NCBI RefSeq assembly: GCF_017942085.1
Contig: NZ_JAGKSP010000007.1
Span: 186,001 to 250,000, forward strand
DNA from: Paenibacillus lignilyticus
GTDB taxonomy: Bacteria > Bacillota > Bacilli > Paenibacillales > Paenibacillaceae
Direction of reading: 5' to 3'
DNA length: 64,000 bases
The notes under the pieces were generated by a model. That model searched no databases. It was not told the origin of the DNA and saw only the letters and a program-made list of their open reading frames with translations. Shown one piece after another: positions 1-8,300 of this stretch. Each line of letters starts with the position of its first letter. Within the stretch, counting starts at the first letter, position 1. Both the position numbers and the translations under genes were made by a program.

Positions 1-840
1 AAGCCGCGAAAGCTTGCGCTGCATACGGTCTATGACGATCATTTTTTCGGCGGCTGGGATGAGCTGTATCCGAATGATATCGCGGAGACGATCGATGGCG
101 AGCCGTTCCCGGATCACGGGGAGATTTGGACGCTGCCGTGGCAGTATGCGCTGGAGCGGGTGGACCCTGAAGAAGTCACGCTTCACATGTGGGTGGAGAC
201 GCCGATCAGCGCATCGCGCCTGAGCAAGCGAGTTACGCTTCGCGCCGGTGAATCCAAGCTGCGTTTTGCCCATACGATTACGAATCTCGGCCGCAAGCCG
301 CAGCCGTATTTGTGGAAGCTGCATGCGGCGATGGCAGCCGATGAGCATTCGCGGATCGATTTGCCTGCCCGTACCATGGAGATGGAGGGCTTCGGCACGC
401 CGCGTACGGGTAAAACCTCATACAGCTACCAGTGGCCGTATTCCGAGGATGACGCTGGTGTCGTGCACGATATGCGCCAAGTGCTGCCGCATTCGTCAGG
501 CGTCAGCGAGTTCCAATACGCTACGGATATGCAGGCTGGCTGGTGCGCTTTGACGCATACGCGGGAAGGCATCGGATTTGGTCTGAGCTACGATAACCGC
601 GTGCTGCCCACATGCTGGCTGTTCGCCTCCTATGGCGGCTGGCGCGAGCTGCAAACCGTCGTGCTGGAGCCATGTTCCGGTTATCCGGTCGGGCTGCAGG
701 ACGGGCTGGATCGCGGAACGCATCAGATCTTGCAGCCGGGAGAGACGGTGTCTTGCACCGTCATCGCTACGGTGTACGAAGGGCTGTCCGCCGTCGAGCA
801 TATCGATGCAGACGGCGAAGTGACGGGCACGGCGGGTTGA
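1..840 (+). CDS. galactose-mutarotase-fold protein (aldose 1-epimerase-like), C-terminal part
   Basis: The reading frame is open from base 1, so the gene starts outside the window; 279 codons are visible before the TGA. Near the start are residues GGWDELYPND, then a PDHGE motif followed by a Trp/Pro-rich stretch, which resemble the substrate-pocket loops of mutarotase-fold sugar-binding proteins. The rest is beta-rich with no membrane segment or signal peptide. The family would act on or bind a free hexose, usually interconverting anomers in the cytoplasm; whether this member is an enzyme cannot be told from the fragment. A hairpin with a T-run follows directly. The fold is fairly clear, the substrate unknown. 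Confidence 0.6.
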   Translation, partial: KPRKLALHTVYDDHFFGGWDELYPNDIAETIDGEPFPDHGEIWTLPWQYALERVDPEEVTLHMWVETPISASRLSKRVTLRAGESKLRFAHTITNLGRKPQPYLWKLHAAMAADEHSRIDLPARTMEMEGFGTPRTGKTSYSYQWPYSEDDAGVVHDMRQVLPHSSGVSEFQYATDMQAGWCALTHTREGIGFGLSYDNRVLPTCWLFASYGGWRELQTVVLEPCSGYPVGLQDGLDRGTHQILQPGETVSCTVIATVYEGLSAVEHIDADGEVTGTAG

Positions 841-873
841 GCAACCTGTTGCTTTAATGCTAATTAGCGGTTC

Positions 874-911
874 GCCGAGAGTAGGATTTTCCTACTCTCG
901 GCTATTTTTTT
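874..911 (+). terminator. rho-independent terminator of the mutarotase-like gene (first palindrome of the array)
   Basis: A perfect 13-bp stem (874-886 with 890-902, loop TTT) is followed by TATTTTTTTG. It lies 33 bp past the stop codon. It is also the first member of the palindrome array that follows, so at least this copy has terminator form. Confidence 0.75.
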
Positions 912-1690
912 GTGCTGATTTGGAGCTGAGAGTCGGGTTTTCCGCCTCTCGGCCTCGGAACAGGGGGTTAGTTGGTTGGATGTTAGCTGAGAGTAGGATT
1001 TTCCTACTCTCAGATCTTTTTATGTGCTGATATCGAGCTGAAAGTCGGACTTTCCGATTCTCAGTCTCCGAATAAGGGGGGGAGTTGGTGCTGATTTGGT
1101 GCTGAGAGTTCGGTTTTCGAACTCTCAGCTATTTTTAAGCGCTAATTTGGATCTGAAAGTTCGATATCGGAACTCTAAAACGCCGAATTGGAGGTTGGTT
1201 GAAGGGATCGCCAGCTGAGCGTTTGATTTTGGAACTCTCAGTTGCATTTTGATGCTAGTTTGGTGCTGAGAGTACCGTTTTCGAACTTTCAGACGGCAAA
1301 TGGTGGGTTAATAGTAGGTGCAGCCAGCTGAGAGTAGGATTTTCCTACTTTCAGCTATTTTTATGTGCTGATTAGGTATTGAGAGTCGGGTTTTCCGCCT
1401 CTCAGCCTCCGAACAGTGGGTTAGTTGGTGGAAATGTTCGCTGAGAGTAGGATTTTCCTACTTTCAGCTATTTTATGTGCTGATTAGGTATTGAGAGTCG
1501 GGTTTTCCGCCTCTCAGCCTCCGAACAGTGGGTTAGTTGGTGGAAATGTTCGCTGAGAGTAGGATTTTCCTACTTTCAGCTATTTTTATGTGCTGATTAG
1601 GTGTTGAAGAGTCGGGTTTTCCGCCTCTCAGCCTCCGAACAGGGGGTTAGTTGGAGGGGGCCGGCTGAGAGTCGGGTTTCGGCTTCTTAG
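874..1690. repeat. palindrome array, family 1 (15 hairpins, 112-113-bp two-hairpin unit)
   Basis: This gene-free stretch holds about 15 copies of a hairpin with outer arms CTGAGAGT / ACTCTCAG. The GAGAGT cores begin at 877, 928, 989, 1040, 1104, 1155, 1217, 1268, 1330, 1381, 1443, 1493, 1555, 1606 and 1667, so spacings alternate about 51 and 62 bp. The innermost stem bases differ between copies but stay mostly paired (AGGA/TCCT, CGG/CCG, TTCG/CGAA). The three units from 1328 to about 1665 are nearly identical; earlier ones are diverged. Every second hairpin is followed by a CTATTTTT-like run. No ORF with coding character was found here. Confidence 0.9.
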
Positions 1691-1739
1691 AGGGAGAACC
1701 TTGCGAGAGTGGAGTCAAATATGGAGCGATGGCGACAAC

Positions 1740-2003
1740 TTAAGCGGTATATTCGCTTAAGCAGCCCCAATCGAGCCAGTTTGCTGCACGCGTAAGCGGA
1801 ATAGTCGCTTACAGCAGAAAAACAATGCGAGAAAGAAGCGAATTCGGGGCGTGGGAGTTACCTTAAGCGGAATATCGGCTTAAGTACTCTAGGCTGAGCC
1901 AGTTTGCACGCTGTAAGCGGAATAGTCGCTTGCAGCAGGAGAACTTTTCGAGAGTGGAGCAATTATGGAGCGAGGGCGACACCTTTAGCGGAATAGCCTC
2001 TTA
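1740..2003. repeat. palindrome array, family 2 (TAAGCGGAATAGTCGCTTA type)
   Basis: Five imperfect palindromes of about 19-23 bp, with arms TTAAGCG / CGCTTAA, are centred at about 1750, 1802, 1873, 1923 and 1994, giving spacings 52, 71, 50 and 71 bp. Flanking DNA is also repeated, for example CCAGTTTGC before the copies at 1793 and 1913. A degenerate sixth copy may lie near 2066. The rest of the stretch up to the next gene at 2153 shows only that gene's ribosome-binding site. Confidence 0.85.
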
Positions 2004-2152
2004 CAGAAGAAGGACTGTGCAAGCAAGGAGCAAATTTTTACGCGTTTGCAGCAGCGTTAGTGGAGCAGTCGCTGGAAAGGCATGTAACTTTTCCCTGTGA
2101 GCCTCGTCTATAGAGATGAATCGCAAACGAGAGTTGAGAGGAGCATGTCGCA

Positions 2153-3862
2153 ATGAAGTCATGGAAACATACCACGCTTGCGCTGGTGGCGGCCGGAATG
2201 ATCATGTCCAGCACCGCCGTAGCTGCAGCCTCTGCACAAACGAACCCGGATCCGAATGCGAGCTATGATGGCCAAGAGATGCCGGCCGCGTCGAATAAGG
2301 TACCTTTTACTAAGCCGGTCTGGACGGTCGAACTGGACAAACCTACGATAGAGAACAGCTACCAAGCCCCGATTGTGATCGATAACGGCACATTTTACAC
2401 CATTAAGGCCGGCGTGCTGCAAGCGCGATCGATACAAACCGGCAAGCTGGTCTGGTTTAACGGCACGAAGCTGCAGGCCGGAGCTATCCAGCTTCAAAAC
2501 GGCAGCTTATATGTAAGCGGCCAAGACGGCGCGGTTTATCAAGTGGCTGCCAAAACAGGCACGGCCAAACGTATCTATCAAGCGAATAAGAAGTCCACAT
2601 TCAGCCAATTTAAGGTGGAAGGCAATACGCTGTATTTTGCCTCCTCGCTGGGGCTTGTTTCGGTCAATCTCGCAACGGGTCATGAAAAATGGCGCAATAC
2701 GGATGTGAACAGTATTCCTGCGAAGGTCGGCGGCAAGCTGCTCGTGATGGCGATGGAGTCCGGCGCGATCACGGTGACGACTACCTATGCCATAGACGAA
2801 GCTACCGGCAAAACCATCTGGCGGCTGGCGGGCAGCCATTCGCATGTGCTGAAGGTGGACGGCGAGAAGCTTTATTTTGAAAACGATTGGCCGAAGTACG
2901 ATACCGCCAAATTTCTCGTAGAGCTGGATGTTGTCGATCTGCAAACGGGCAAGGTCATCGATACGAAATCTTTTGTCCCCGTCAAGCAAGGGGAAGACCC
3001 GATGTACCAATACGCGACGAAGCTAGTGATTGATGGCGACGAGGTCTATGTATCCACCAAGGACCATCAGGTCTATCACTATAATTTGAATGCCGATCCT
3101 TCGGTTGTGAAACCGGAGATTATCGCGGATGAAGGGACATGGATCGCCGGACCCTATAACGGCAAGCTGATTTATAAGAACGGAGACAACATCGGTCTGC
3201 ATGCGCGCAAAATAGTCGATCATTCGCCGGTTTACTATCAGGGGCCTGACAATCCGGCCAGCCGAGTCGATCTTATCGATTCGGGTCTGTATGTCGGGCA
3301 GACCGACGGCGAAGTGTATGCGCTGAACGTTGCGACAGGCAAAGCCCTTTCCCGCTATCAAACTTCCGCGCGGAGCTACGGTCCTTTCCAAGTGGCGGGA
3401 GATAAGCTGCTTGTGCAGGCTGAGGGGAAGCTATATGCGTTTACGCTTCCGGCGGAACTGCGTAAGCCGATCAGCGGCACTGGGCTCGGAACCGGAGCTT
3501 TTACTAAAGCGAATGCCAGCCTCTCGATTAATGGCGAGCTCAAGAAATTCGAGCCCAGCATGATGTCGACCAGCAATCGGATGCTGGTTCCGCTTCGTTT
3601 TCTCGTGAGCGAAATCGGGGCCGCAACCAGCTACAATGCACAAACCAAACAAACCACGGTCACGCGCGGCGACCGCTCGATTATTTTGGCGGAGGGAGCT
3701 CCGTTTGCGACTGTGGGAGGCGGGCAGACCGCGTTGTCTTATGCGCCTGTTGTGCTGGGCGGCAGCCTATACATTCCGGTCAGCGATATCGGCAAGCTGC
3801 TCGGAGTCACGGTGACGTGGAACGGGGGAACGCGAACGGTTGAAGTGAGCACGAAAAATTAG
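2153..3862 (+). CDS. secreted PQQ-like beta-propeller protein with copper-amine-oxidase-type stalk domain
   Basis: The 569-residue product starts at an ATG preceded by GAGAGGAG. Residues 1-29 form a signal peptide (positive start, hydrophobic core, AAASA before the mature part). Residues of about 50-430 contain PQQ-like propeller repeats, seen as recurring GxLYV/GxLYxF strands and ALNVATGKxL or DLQTGKVI turns. The last 110 residues match the stalk domain (Cu_amine_oxidN1-type) common in Paenibacillaceae surface proteins, including a MLVPLRFL motif and a closing WNGGTRTVEV strand. No enzyme residues are evident; an extracellular binding or scaffold role is inferred. It may be co-transcribed with the lipoprotein 27 bp downstream. 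Confidence 0.8.
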   Translation: MKSWKHTTLALVAAGMIMSSTAVAAASAQTNPDPNASYDGQEMPAASNKVPFTKPVWTVELDKPTIENSYQAPIVIDNGTFYTIKAGVLQARSIQTGKLVWFNGTKLQAGAIQLQNGSLYVSGQDGAVYQVAAKTGTAKRIYQANKKSTFSQFKVEGNTLYFASSLGLVSVNLATGHEKWRNTDVNSIPAKVGGKLLVMAMESGAITVTTTYAIDEATGKTIWRLAGSHSHVLKVDGEKLYFENDWPKYDTAKFLVELDVVDLQTGKVIDTKSFVPVKQGEDPMYQYATKLVIDGDEVYVSTKDHQVYHYNLNADPSVVKPEIIADEGTWIAGPYNGKLIYKNGDNIGLHARKIVDHSPVYYQGPDNPASRVDLIDSGLYVGQTDGEVYALNVATGKALSRYQTSARSYGPFQVAGDKLLVQAEGKLYAFTLPAELRKPISGTGLGTGAFTKANASLSINGELKKFEPSMMSTSNRMLVPLRFLVSEIGAATSYNAQTKQTTVTRGDRSIILAEGAPFATVGGGQTALSYAPVVLGGSLYIPVSDIGKLLGVTVTWNGGTRTVEVSTKN

Positions 3863-3889
3863 CCATGCGATCATGCCGGAGATGATGAT

Positions 3890-4603
3890 ATGAAGAAAAG
3901 GATAGTATCGCTCCTTCTGCTGCTTGTTTGCCTGACGGGATGCAAGAACGATGAGACTTCGATCTCGCTCGCGGATGTCACAGAAATCTTTGGCCAATCC
4001 GGAATTATCCTCTTACCGATGCAGGACCCGAATCCGGCGGCAGTATTTTCAAAGGCGTACAATGGCGTCGCTCCCAGCCGGTTTGAAGTGGATACGAAGC
4101 AGTCCATTAGCATTTATGTTTATCCCTCCGCATCGGAAGCTGTTAAGGGGATTAAGGATTTTGAAGACAAGACGGCAGCCGCCGATGTCATTGCGCATAC
4201 CCGTTATCAGATCAACAATATCGTGCTTTATGACATCACGGATCTTAAGCCGAACAGGGATCGTGTAGCGAAGGTGATCAAGGATCTGCGAGGATTTGCT
4301 GCGTTGCCCAATTCACCATTGGAATTGACAGAAACAAGCAAAGCGAAGTACCGTGAAATCGCTTGGGCTACCGTCGATGAGGAGCAGCGCAAGCATGTGA
4401 TTGGACACAGCACAGATGCCGAAGTGACAACGATGATCATGAACAATCAGTGGCTTGTGCCGAATAAGGATCGTACGAAGCTCCACTACCTTAAGCTGGT
4501 TACCGTAACGTTCAAAACCGATCAAGACGGGCTGCTTGGCCCTATTGTTGTCGTTATTAATCCTGTTAATCATGAAGTGGAAGGCTTCTTTCCAAGGTAT
4601 TAA
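3890..4603 (+). CDS. lipoprotein of unknown function
   Basis: The 237-residue product begins with a type II signal peptide, a Lys/Arg start and Leu-rich core ending in lipobox LTGC, so the mature protein should be tethered to the outer face of the membrane by Cys19. The remainder is an alpha/beta protein without a motif I recognise. The start is an ATG 27 bp past the propeller gene's stop with a GGAG nearby, consistent with a two-gene operon. No Cys remains after the lipobox. Function unknown. Confidence 0.75.
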   Translation: MKKRIVSLLLLLVCLTGCKNDETSISLADVTEIFGQSGIILLPMQDPNPAAVFSKAYNGVAPSRFEVDTKQSISIYVYPSASEAVKGIKDFEDKTAAADVIAHTRYQINNIVLYDITDLKPNRDRVAKVIKDLRGFAALPNSPLELTETSKAKYREIAWATVDEEQRKHVIGHSTDAEVTTMIMNNQWLVPNKDRTKLHYLKLVTVTFKTDQDGLLGPIVVVINPVNHEVEGFFPRY

Positions 4604-4757
4604 TTGTCGCGCGCGGGCTCTCCCTAATCACCTGTAGAAATGACAAAAACCGCTGGCGTTCGGAGATGGAGCGATCAAACGGTGAATGCTACGATAGCTT
4701 CAGGTTCCACTTGGTTACTTGCCAGCATGTGGATGTCGAGGAGAGAGGGATGAGGAT

Positions 4758-5807
4758 ATGACGGCACAACGGTTGGACTTTATTGCTCCAAAGGAAGTTG
4801 CTTTTGCAGCCATTGACGATAATAAGCTGGAAGCGAAGGAAGTCAGACTTACGACGCTGTACTCGGGCATTAGCGCCGGAACGCAATTGACGGCCTACCG
4901 AGGAATGAATCCTTTTGTGAAAAAGCAGTTCAATCCGGAGCAGCGGATCTTCACGGATCGAATCGAGGAGGAATCCTCCTTGTATCCGGTGCGGGGCTGC
5001 TGGGGGTATGAAGAGGTTGGCGTCGTTTCGGAAATCGGATCGGCCGTTAACGCTATTAAAGAAGGCGATGTCGTATACGGAACATGGGGGCATAAAAGCT
5101 CGCATGTCGTGACAGAGGACTTCGCGCGCGATCATCTGCTGCCGCAAGGACTCGATCCACTCGCCGGTATTTATTCGCAAATGGGTGCGATCGCGCTGAA
5201 TGCGATTTTGGATGCGGACATTCACATCGGGGAAACGGTTGCCGTGTACGGACAAGGTGTGCCGGGGCAGCTTGTTGCTCAGTTGGCTAGACTGAATGGC
5301 GCGGAAGTGATCGCGATCGATCTCGACGATTATCGGCTCGGGTTCTCCGAGCGCTTCGGAGCAGCGCATACGATCAATTCGCGGAATTGCGGCGATGTTG
5401 CGAGCCGTATTAAAGAGCTGACAGGCGGCAGGGGAGCCGATATCGCGATTGAAATTTCCGGTGCTTCCGGTGCGCTGCATGAAGCGATTCGCTCGGTAGT
5501 CTACAACGGGCGAGTGGTGACTGCGGGTTTCTATCAAGGCGGAGCGAAGGACCTGTATCTCGGCGAAGAGTTCCATCATAACCGTGTGCAGCTCATCGGC
5601 TCGCAAATCAGCGGCATCAACCTGCAGCTGACGAATCGCTGGGATCGTCTGCGAATGGAACGGACGATCATGGAGCTGGCATTGTCCGGCCGCCTGAAGC
5701 TGTCGGAGCTTGTCACGCACCAAGTACCGTTCGAACAAGCGGCAGAGGCATACCGGATGCTCGACGCCAATACGGAGAAATCCCTGCAGGTCGTATTGAA
5801 ATTTTAG
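4758..5807 (+). CDS. MDR-superfamily (alcohol dehydrogenase-like) oxidoreductase lacking canonical zinc ligands
   Basis: The 349-residue product starts at the ATG after GAGAGGGATGAGG; an upstream in-frame start at 4719 has no ribosome site. It has the GroES-like N-domain and a Rossmann domain with GQGVPG near residue 160, followed by an acidic IDLDD strand end that favours NAD(H). The usual catalytic zinc ligands are replaced: the GICGTD Cys position reads GISAGT (Ser39) and the GHE His reads GYE (Tyr84). There is no four-Cys structural zinc lobe. It is probably a sugar or polyol dehydrogenase/reductase of a zinc-free MDR branch. A strong terminator follows, so it is likely monocistronic. Confidence 0.8.
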   Translation: MTAQRLDFIAPKEVAFAAIDDNKLEAKEVRLTTLYSGISAGTQLTAYRGMNPFVKKQFNPEQRIFTDRIEEESSLYPVRGCWGYEEVGVVSEIGSAVNAIKEGDVVYGTWGHKSSHVVTEDFARDHLLPQGLDPLAGIYSQMGAIALNAILDADIHIGETVAVYGQGVPGQLVAQLARLNGAEVIAIDLDDYRLGFSERFGAAHTINSRNCGDVASRIKELTGGRGADIAIEISGASGALHEAIRSVVYNGRVVTAGFYQGGAKDLYLGEEFHHNRVQLIGSQISGINLQLTNRWDRLRMERTIMELALSGRLKLSELVTHQVPFEQAAEAYRMLDANTEKSLQVVLKF

Positions 5808-5820
5808 TGGTGGTGTACGT

Positions 5821-5852
5821 AAACTCCGGCGAGCTTGCCGGAGTTTTTGTTT
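5821..5852 (+). terminator. rho-independent terminator after the MDR oxidoreductase
   Basis: A perfect 10-bp stem, AAACTCCGGC with GCCGGAGTTT, six-base loop, then TTGTTT; it starts 14 bp after the stop codon. Confidence 0.85.
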
Positions 5853-5939
5853 AGACGGGGTGCGGTGGGGAGGCCGGAGTGGTGAAAGGCTGCACATTAG
5901 CGCCTTGGCAGCTCAGAGTTAGATATGCTGCATTTACGC

Positions 5940-6123
5940 TAACGAATTGTAGAGGTCTTATTTCAGCTAATTTGGCGGGTTTGAAATTCTAACGAATCGT
6001 ACAGCCGTTATTTGGTGTCAAATCGCCTATTTTCGCTTCACCATTCACAGAATAAGGCTCTTACAATTCGTTAGATTCCGAAAGGGGCTTATTTTGTGAA
6101 AATAAGGCTTGTAGGATTCGTTA
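5940..6123. repeat. element array, family 3 (TAACGAATYGTA...TTATTT), two direct plus two inverted copies
   Basis: Four 24-bp elements lie at 5940-5963 and 5990-6013 (one orientation) and 6050-6073 and 6100-6123 (reverse orientation). Centre spacings are 50, 60 and 50 bp, so the group is mirror-symmetric around about 6031. A related pair occurs near 11.70-11.76 kb. There is no coding sequence between 5808 and 6376; this array, the large hairpin and the promoter -10 fill most of it. Confidence 0.85.
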
Positions 6124-6154
6124 GCGCTAAACCATAGTGAAACTGGATGGCCGA

Positions 6155-6228
6155 CCGAGGTTTAACATCTGAACCAAGATTCGGGGGAGAACACCTCCGA
6201 GCTCTTGGTTCTTGATGTAAAACCTCGG
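6155..6228. other. long inverted repeat (about 25-bp arms) upstream of the araC-type gene
   Basis: The left arm, 6155-6179, contains CCGAGGTTT, ACATC and GAACCAAGA. The right arm, 6203-6228, contains the complements TCTTGGTTC, GATGT and AAACCTCGG. The loop holds a second small stem (CGGGGGAG against CTCCGA). Part of the right arm recurs at 6238-6252. It has no T-run on the + side, so it is not a simple terminator. It could be a regulatory structure for the regulator gene at 6377. Confidence 0.75.
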
Positions 6229-6317
6229 AATAAACCTCCCGAGGCTTTACATCACCAGTGGACGGAAATCCCCCCGCAGCAGACAGTTTTCCCTCACGAG
6301 GTCAACCGAGGTGTTTG

Positions 6318-6323
6318 TATAAT
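6318..6323 (+). promoter_or_regulatory. probable -10 element for the araC operon
   Basis: A perfect TATAAT lies 53 bp before the ATG at 6377. No good -35 is seen at 16-18 bp, which would fit a promoter needing an activator. Confidence 0.4.
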
Positions 6324-6376
6324 AGAAGGACAACCGCCCACGCGCCTCATCGAGTAGGGCAGTGAGGAGTCTGACC

Positions 6377-7228
6377 ATGAAGAACAATCATCCGTGGCTT
6401 CCGCTTATTGAGAAAGCTTCGCTGCATATGCTGGAGCATGATTTGCACAGACGAACAGAGCTGCGGCAAGTGAACCGCAAGCTCCCTTTCTATATTGCAT
6501 CCTACATCAAAGAAGGCTCGTGCAGGCTGCATATTGCGGGCCGCGATTATTTTGCGGGACCTGGGGATGTCGTGCTCATTCCGCCCTACGAGCTGCATGA
6601 CCATGTCAAAGACACGAACGAGGAAACGGAATTTCTCTGGTGGCATTTTACGCTGCAGGTTGCGGGATGTATCGATGCCCTGCAGGCTTTTCGTTTTCCG
6701 GTTATTTTTCGATTGCCGAAGCCGGAGCAATTTGAATCGGTGTTTCATGAATACAGCAGGATTGCAGGCGGAATGAGCTCGCTGTCGGGCAGCCTGATGA
6801 AGAAAGCCAAGGCGCTCGAGCTGGTCGCCATTCTGATCGACGCCGCCATCCATCATCCGGATGTGCTGCTGAAAGCGGAGCATTCCGATCCGTTCATGAG
6901 CATGATGACGGAGCTGCTGGACAATCCGGATCGCAGAATCGATCTTGCCGAGCTCGGCAAACGCTATTATATGCATCCCACCTACATTGCGGAGCGCTTC
7001 AAGAAGCTGTTCGGCATTACGCCGACAAGGCTGCAGTTGCAGCTTCGGCTTCGCAGAGCGAAGCAGCTTCTCGAAACCGAGAGCCGCCCGATCACGGAGA
7101 TCGCGCGGTTGACCGGATATGAGGACATTGACGATTTTTCACGCTTTTTCAAAAGCAAAACGGGCCTCTCCCCGCTCAAATACCGGACAAGCCGCTTAGC
7201 CGGCGGAGGAGGCAGCCAATTCAACTAA
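6377..7228 (+). CDS. AraC-family transcriptional regulator with cupin-type sensor domain
   Basis: The 283-residue product starts at ATG 6377, six bases after GAGGAGT. Residues of about 20-130 form a cupin-like AraC arm, including a GPGDVVLIPPYELH stretch typical of the ligand-binding jelly roll. Residues of about 185-283 are the two helix-turn-helix AraC domain, with DLAELGKRYYMHPTY and the second-motif ITEIARLTGYEDIDDFSRFFK. It would bind a small sugar in the cytoplasm and activate the adjacent Gfo/Idh/MocA and rhamnosidase-like genes, which follow on the same strand. The inducer cannot be read from sequence; rhamnose-type sugars are a guess from context. Confidence 0.9.
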   Translation: MKNNHPWLPLIEKASLHMLEHDLHRRTELRQVNRKLPFYIASYIKEGSCRLHIAGRDYFAGPGDVVLIPPYELHDHVKDTNEETEFLWWHFTLQVAGCIDALQAFRFPVIFRLPKPEQFESVFHEYSRIAGGMSSLSGSLMKKAKALELVAILIDAAIHHPDVLLKAEHSDPFMSMMTELLDNPDRRIDLAELGKRYYMHPTYIAERFKKLFGITPTRLQLQLRLRRAKQLLETESRPITEIARLTGYEDIDDFSRFFKSKTGLSPLKYRTSRLAGGGGSQFN

Positions 7229-7254
7229 CCTTAACTCACTGGAGGAGTATCAAT

Positions 7255-8262
7255 ATGCTGAAATCGATTCGAGTCGGTATTGCAGGCCTTGGCATGATGG
7301 GACAGAAACACGCGCGCCATTTGCTTAACATCCCGGGCGTTGAAGTCACCGCGGTTTGCGGTACGACGCTTGAGAAAGCGGAAGCTTTCCGCGAAGCGCA
7401 CACAGGCGGCGCGGCTAACGCTTACGAGGATTTCAACACCATGCTGGAGAAGGAAACGCTCGATGCGGTGTATATCTGCCTTCCGCCTTATGCGCATCAA
7501 GGGCAAGTGGAAGCGGCGGCGAGCAAAGGCATCGCGGTTTTCCTGGAGAAGCCGATCGCGCTGAATACCGAAATTGCCGAGCGCATGACTGCGGCGGTAG
7601 AAGGCGCAGGCGTCGTGTCGCAGGTTGGCTACCACAATCGCTTCGGCGCTGCGGTCAAAGAGTTGAAACGGCTGATCGAGAACGGTACGGCCGGCATCCC
7701 GACACTGTTCGATGGACGTTACGATTGCAACTCGCTGCATTCGTCTTGGTGGAGTGATCGCAATCTCTCAGGCGGACAGGTGTTTGAGCAGGTCATTCAT
7801 ACGTATGATCTGGCGATGCATTTCTTGGGTACGCCGGATAAGATCAGCGGCTTTACAGCGAACTTAAACCATCGCGAAGCGGAAGGTTATACGGTTGAGG
7901 ATACAAGCGCTGCTATTATTCGCTTCCGCTCCGGGGCGATGGCATCCATCACGGCTTCCAATTGCGCCGTGCCCGGAGAATGGAACTGCAGCTTTACGGT
8001 TATTTGCAGCAAACTGACAGCTTACTTCACGAGCGCGAACGATGCCGAGTTCGTGTTTACCGGAGGATCACAGAACGAACGTCAAACCTATGCCTCCGAA
8101 CTCGACGTGTACGAGGATGAAACGGTTGCCTTCATCGCGGCGCTGCGCGGGGAAGGACCTGAGGTTTGCCCGATTCGCGAAGGGCTCCGCAGCTTGCGGT
8201 TAGTTGAGAATGTGATGCAATCCGCCGACGATGACGGCAGACAGATCGCTTACGTCGAATAA
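7255..8262 (+). CDS. Gfo/Idh/MocA-family NAD(P)-dependent oxidoreductase
   Basis: The 335-residue product has the N-terminal Rossmann motif GIAGLGMMG and the family signature EKPIAL near residue 100, followed by the alpha/beta C-domain with a GGQVFEQVIHTYDLA stretch that carries the usual His/Asp region. Such enzymes oxidise or reduce sugars, inositols or their derivatives in the cytoplasm. The start is set by GGAGGAG eight bases upstream. It lies 26 bp after the AraC gene and 38 bp before the GH78-like gene, so the three probably form one operon. The substrate is unknown. Confidence 0.9.
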   Translation: MLKSIRVGIAGLGMMGQKHARHLLNIPGVEVTAVCGTTLEKAEAFREAHTGGAANAYEDFNTMLEKETLDAVYICLPPYAHQGQVEAAASKGIAVFLEKPIALNTEIAERMTAAVEGAGVVSQVGYHNRFGAAVKELKRLIENGTAGIPTLFDGRYDCNSLHSSWWSDRNLSGGQVFEQVIHTYDLAMHFLGTPDKISGFTANLNHREAEGYTVEDTSAAIIRFRSGAMASITASNCAVPGEWNCSFTVICSKLTAYFTSANDAEFVFTGGSQNERQTYASELDVYEDETVAFIAALRGEGPEVCPIREGLRSLRLVENVMQSADDDGRQIAYVE

Positions 8263-8300
8263 AGAACGAACCATTTTGAAAAAAAGGTGTGTGTACGCTC

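Noticed and set aside
874..1690. CRISPR array
   Set aside because: Units are palindromes with variable inner stems and conserved spacers, not constant repeats with unique spacers, and no cas gene is present.
4689..5897. Long antisense frame opposite the MDR gene (402 codons)
   Set aside because: Arg/Leu/His-rich shadow of a real gene on the + strand; no ribosome site and no domain.
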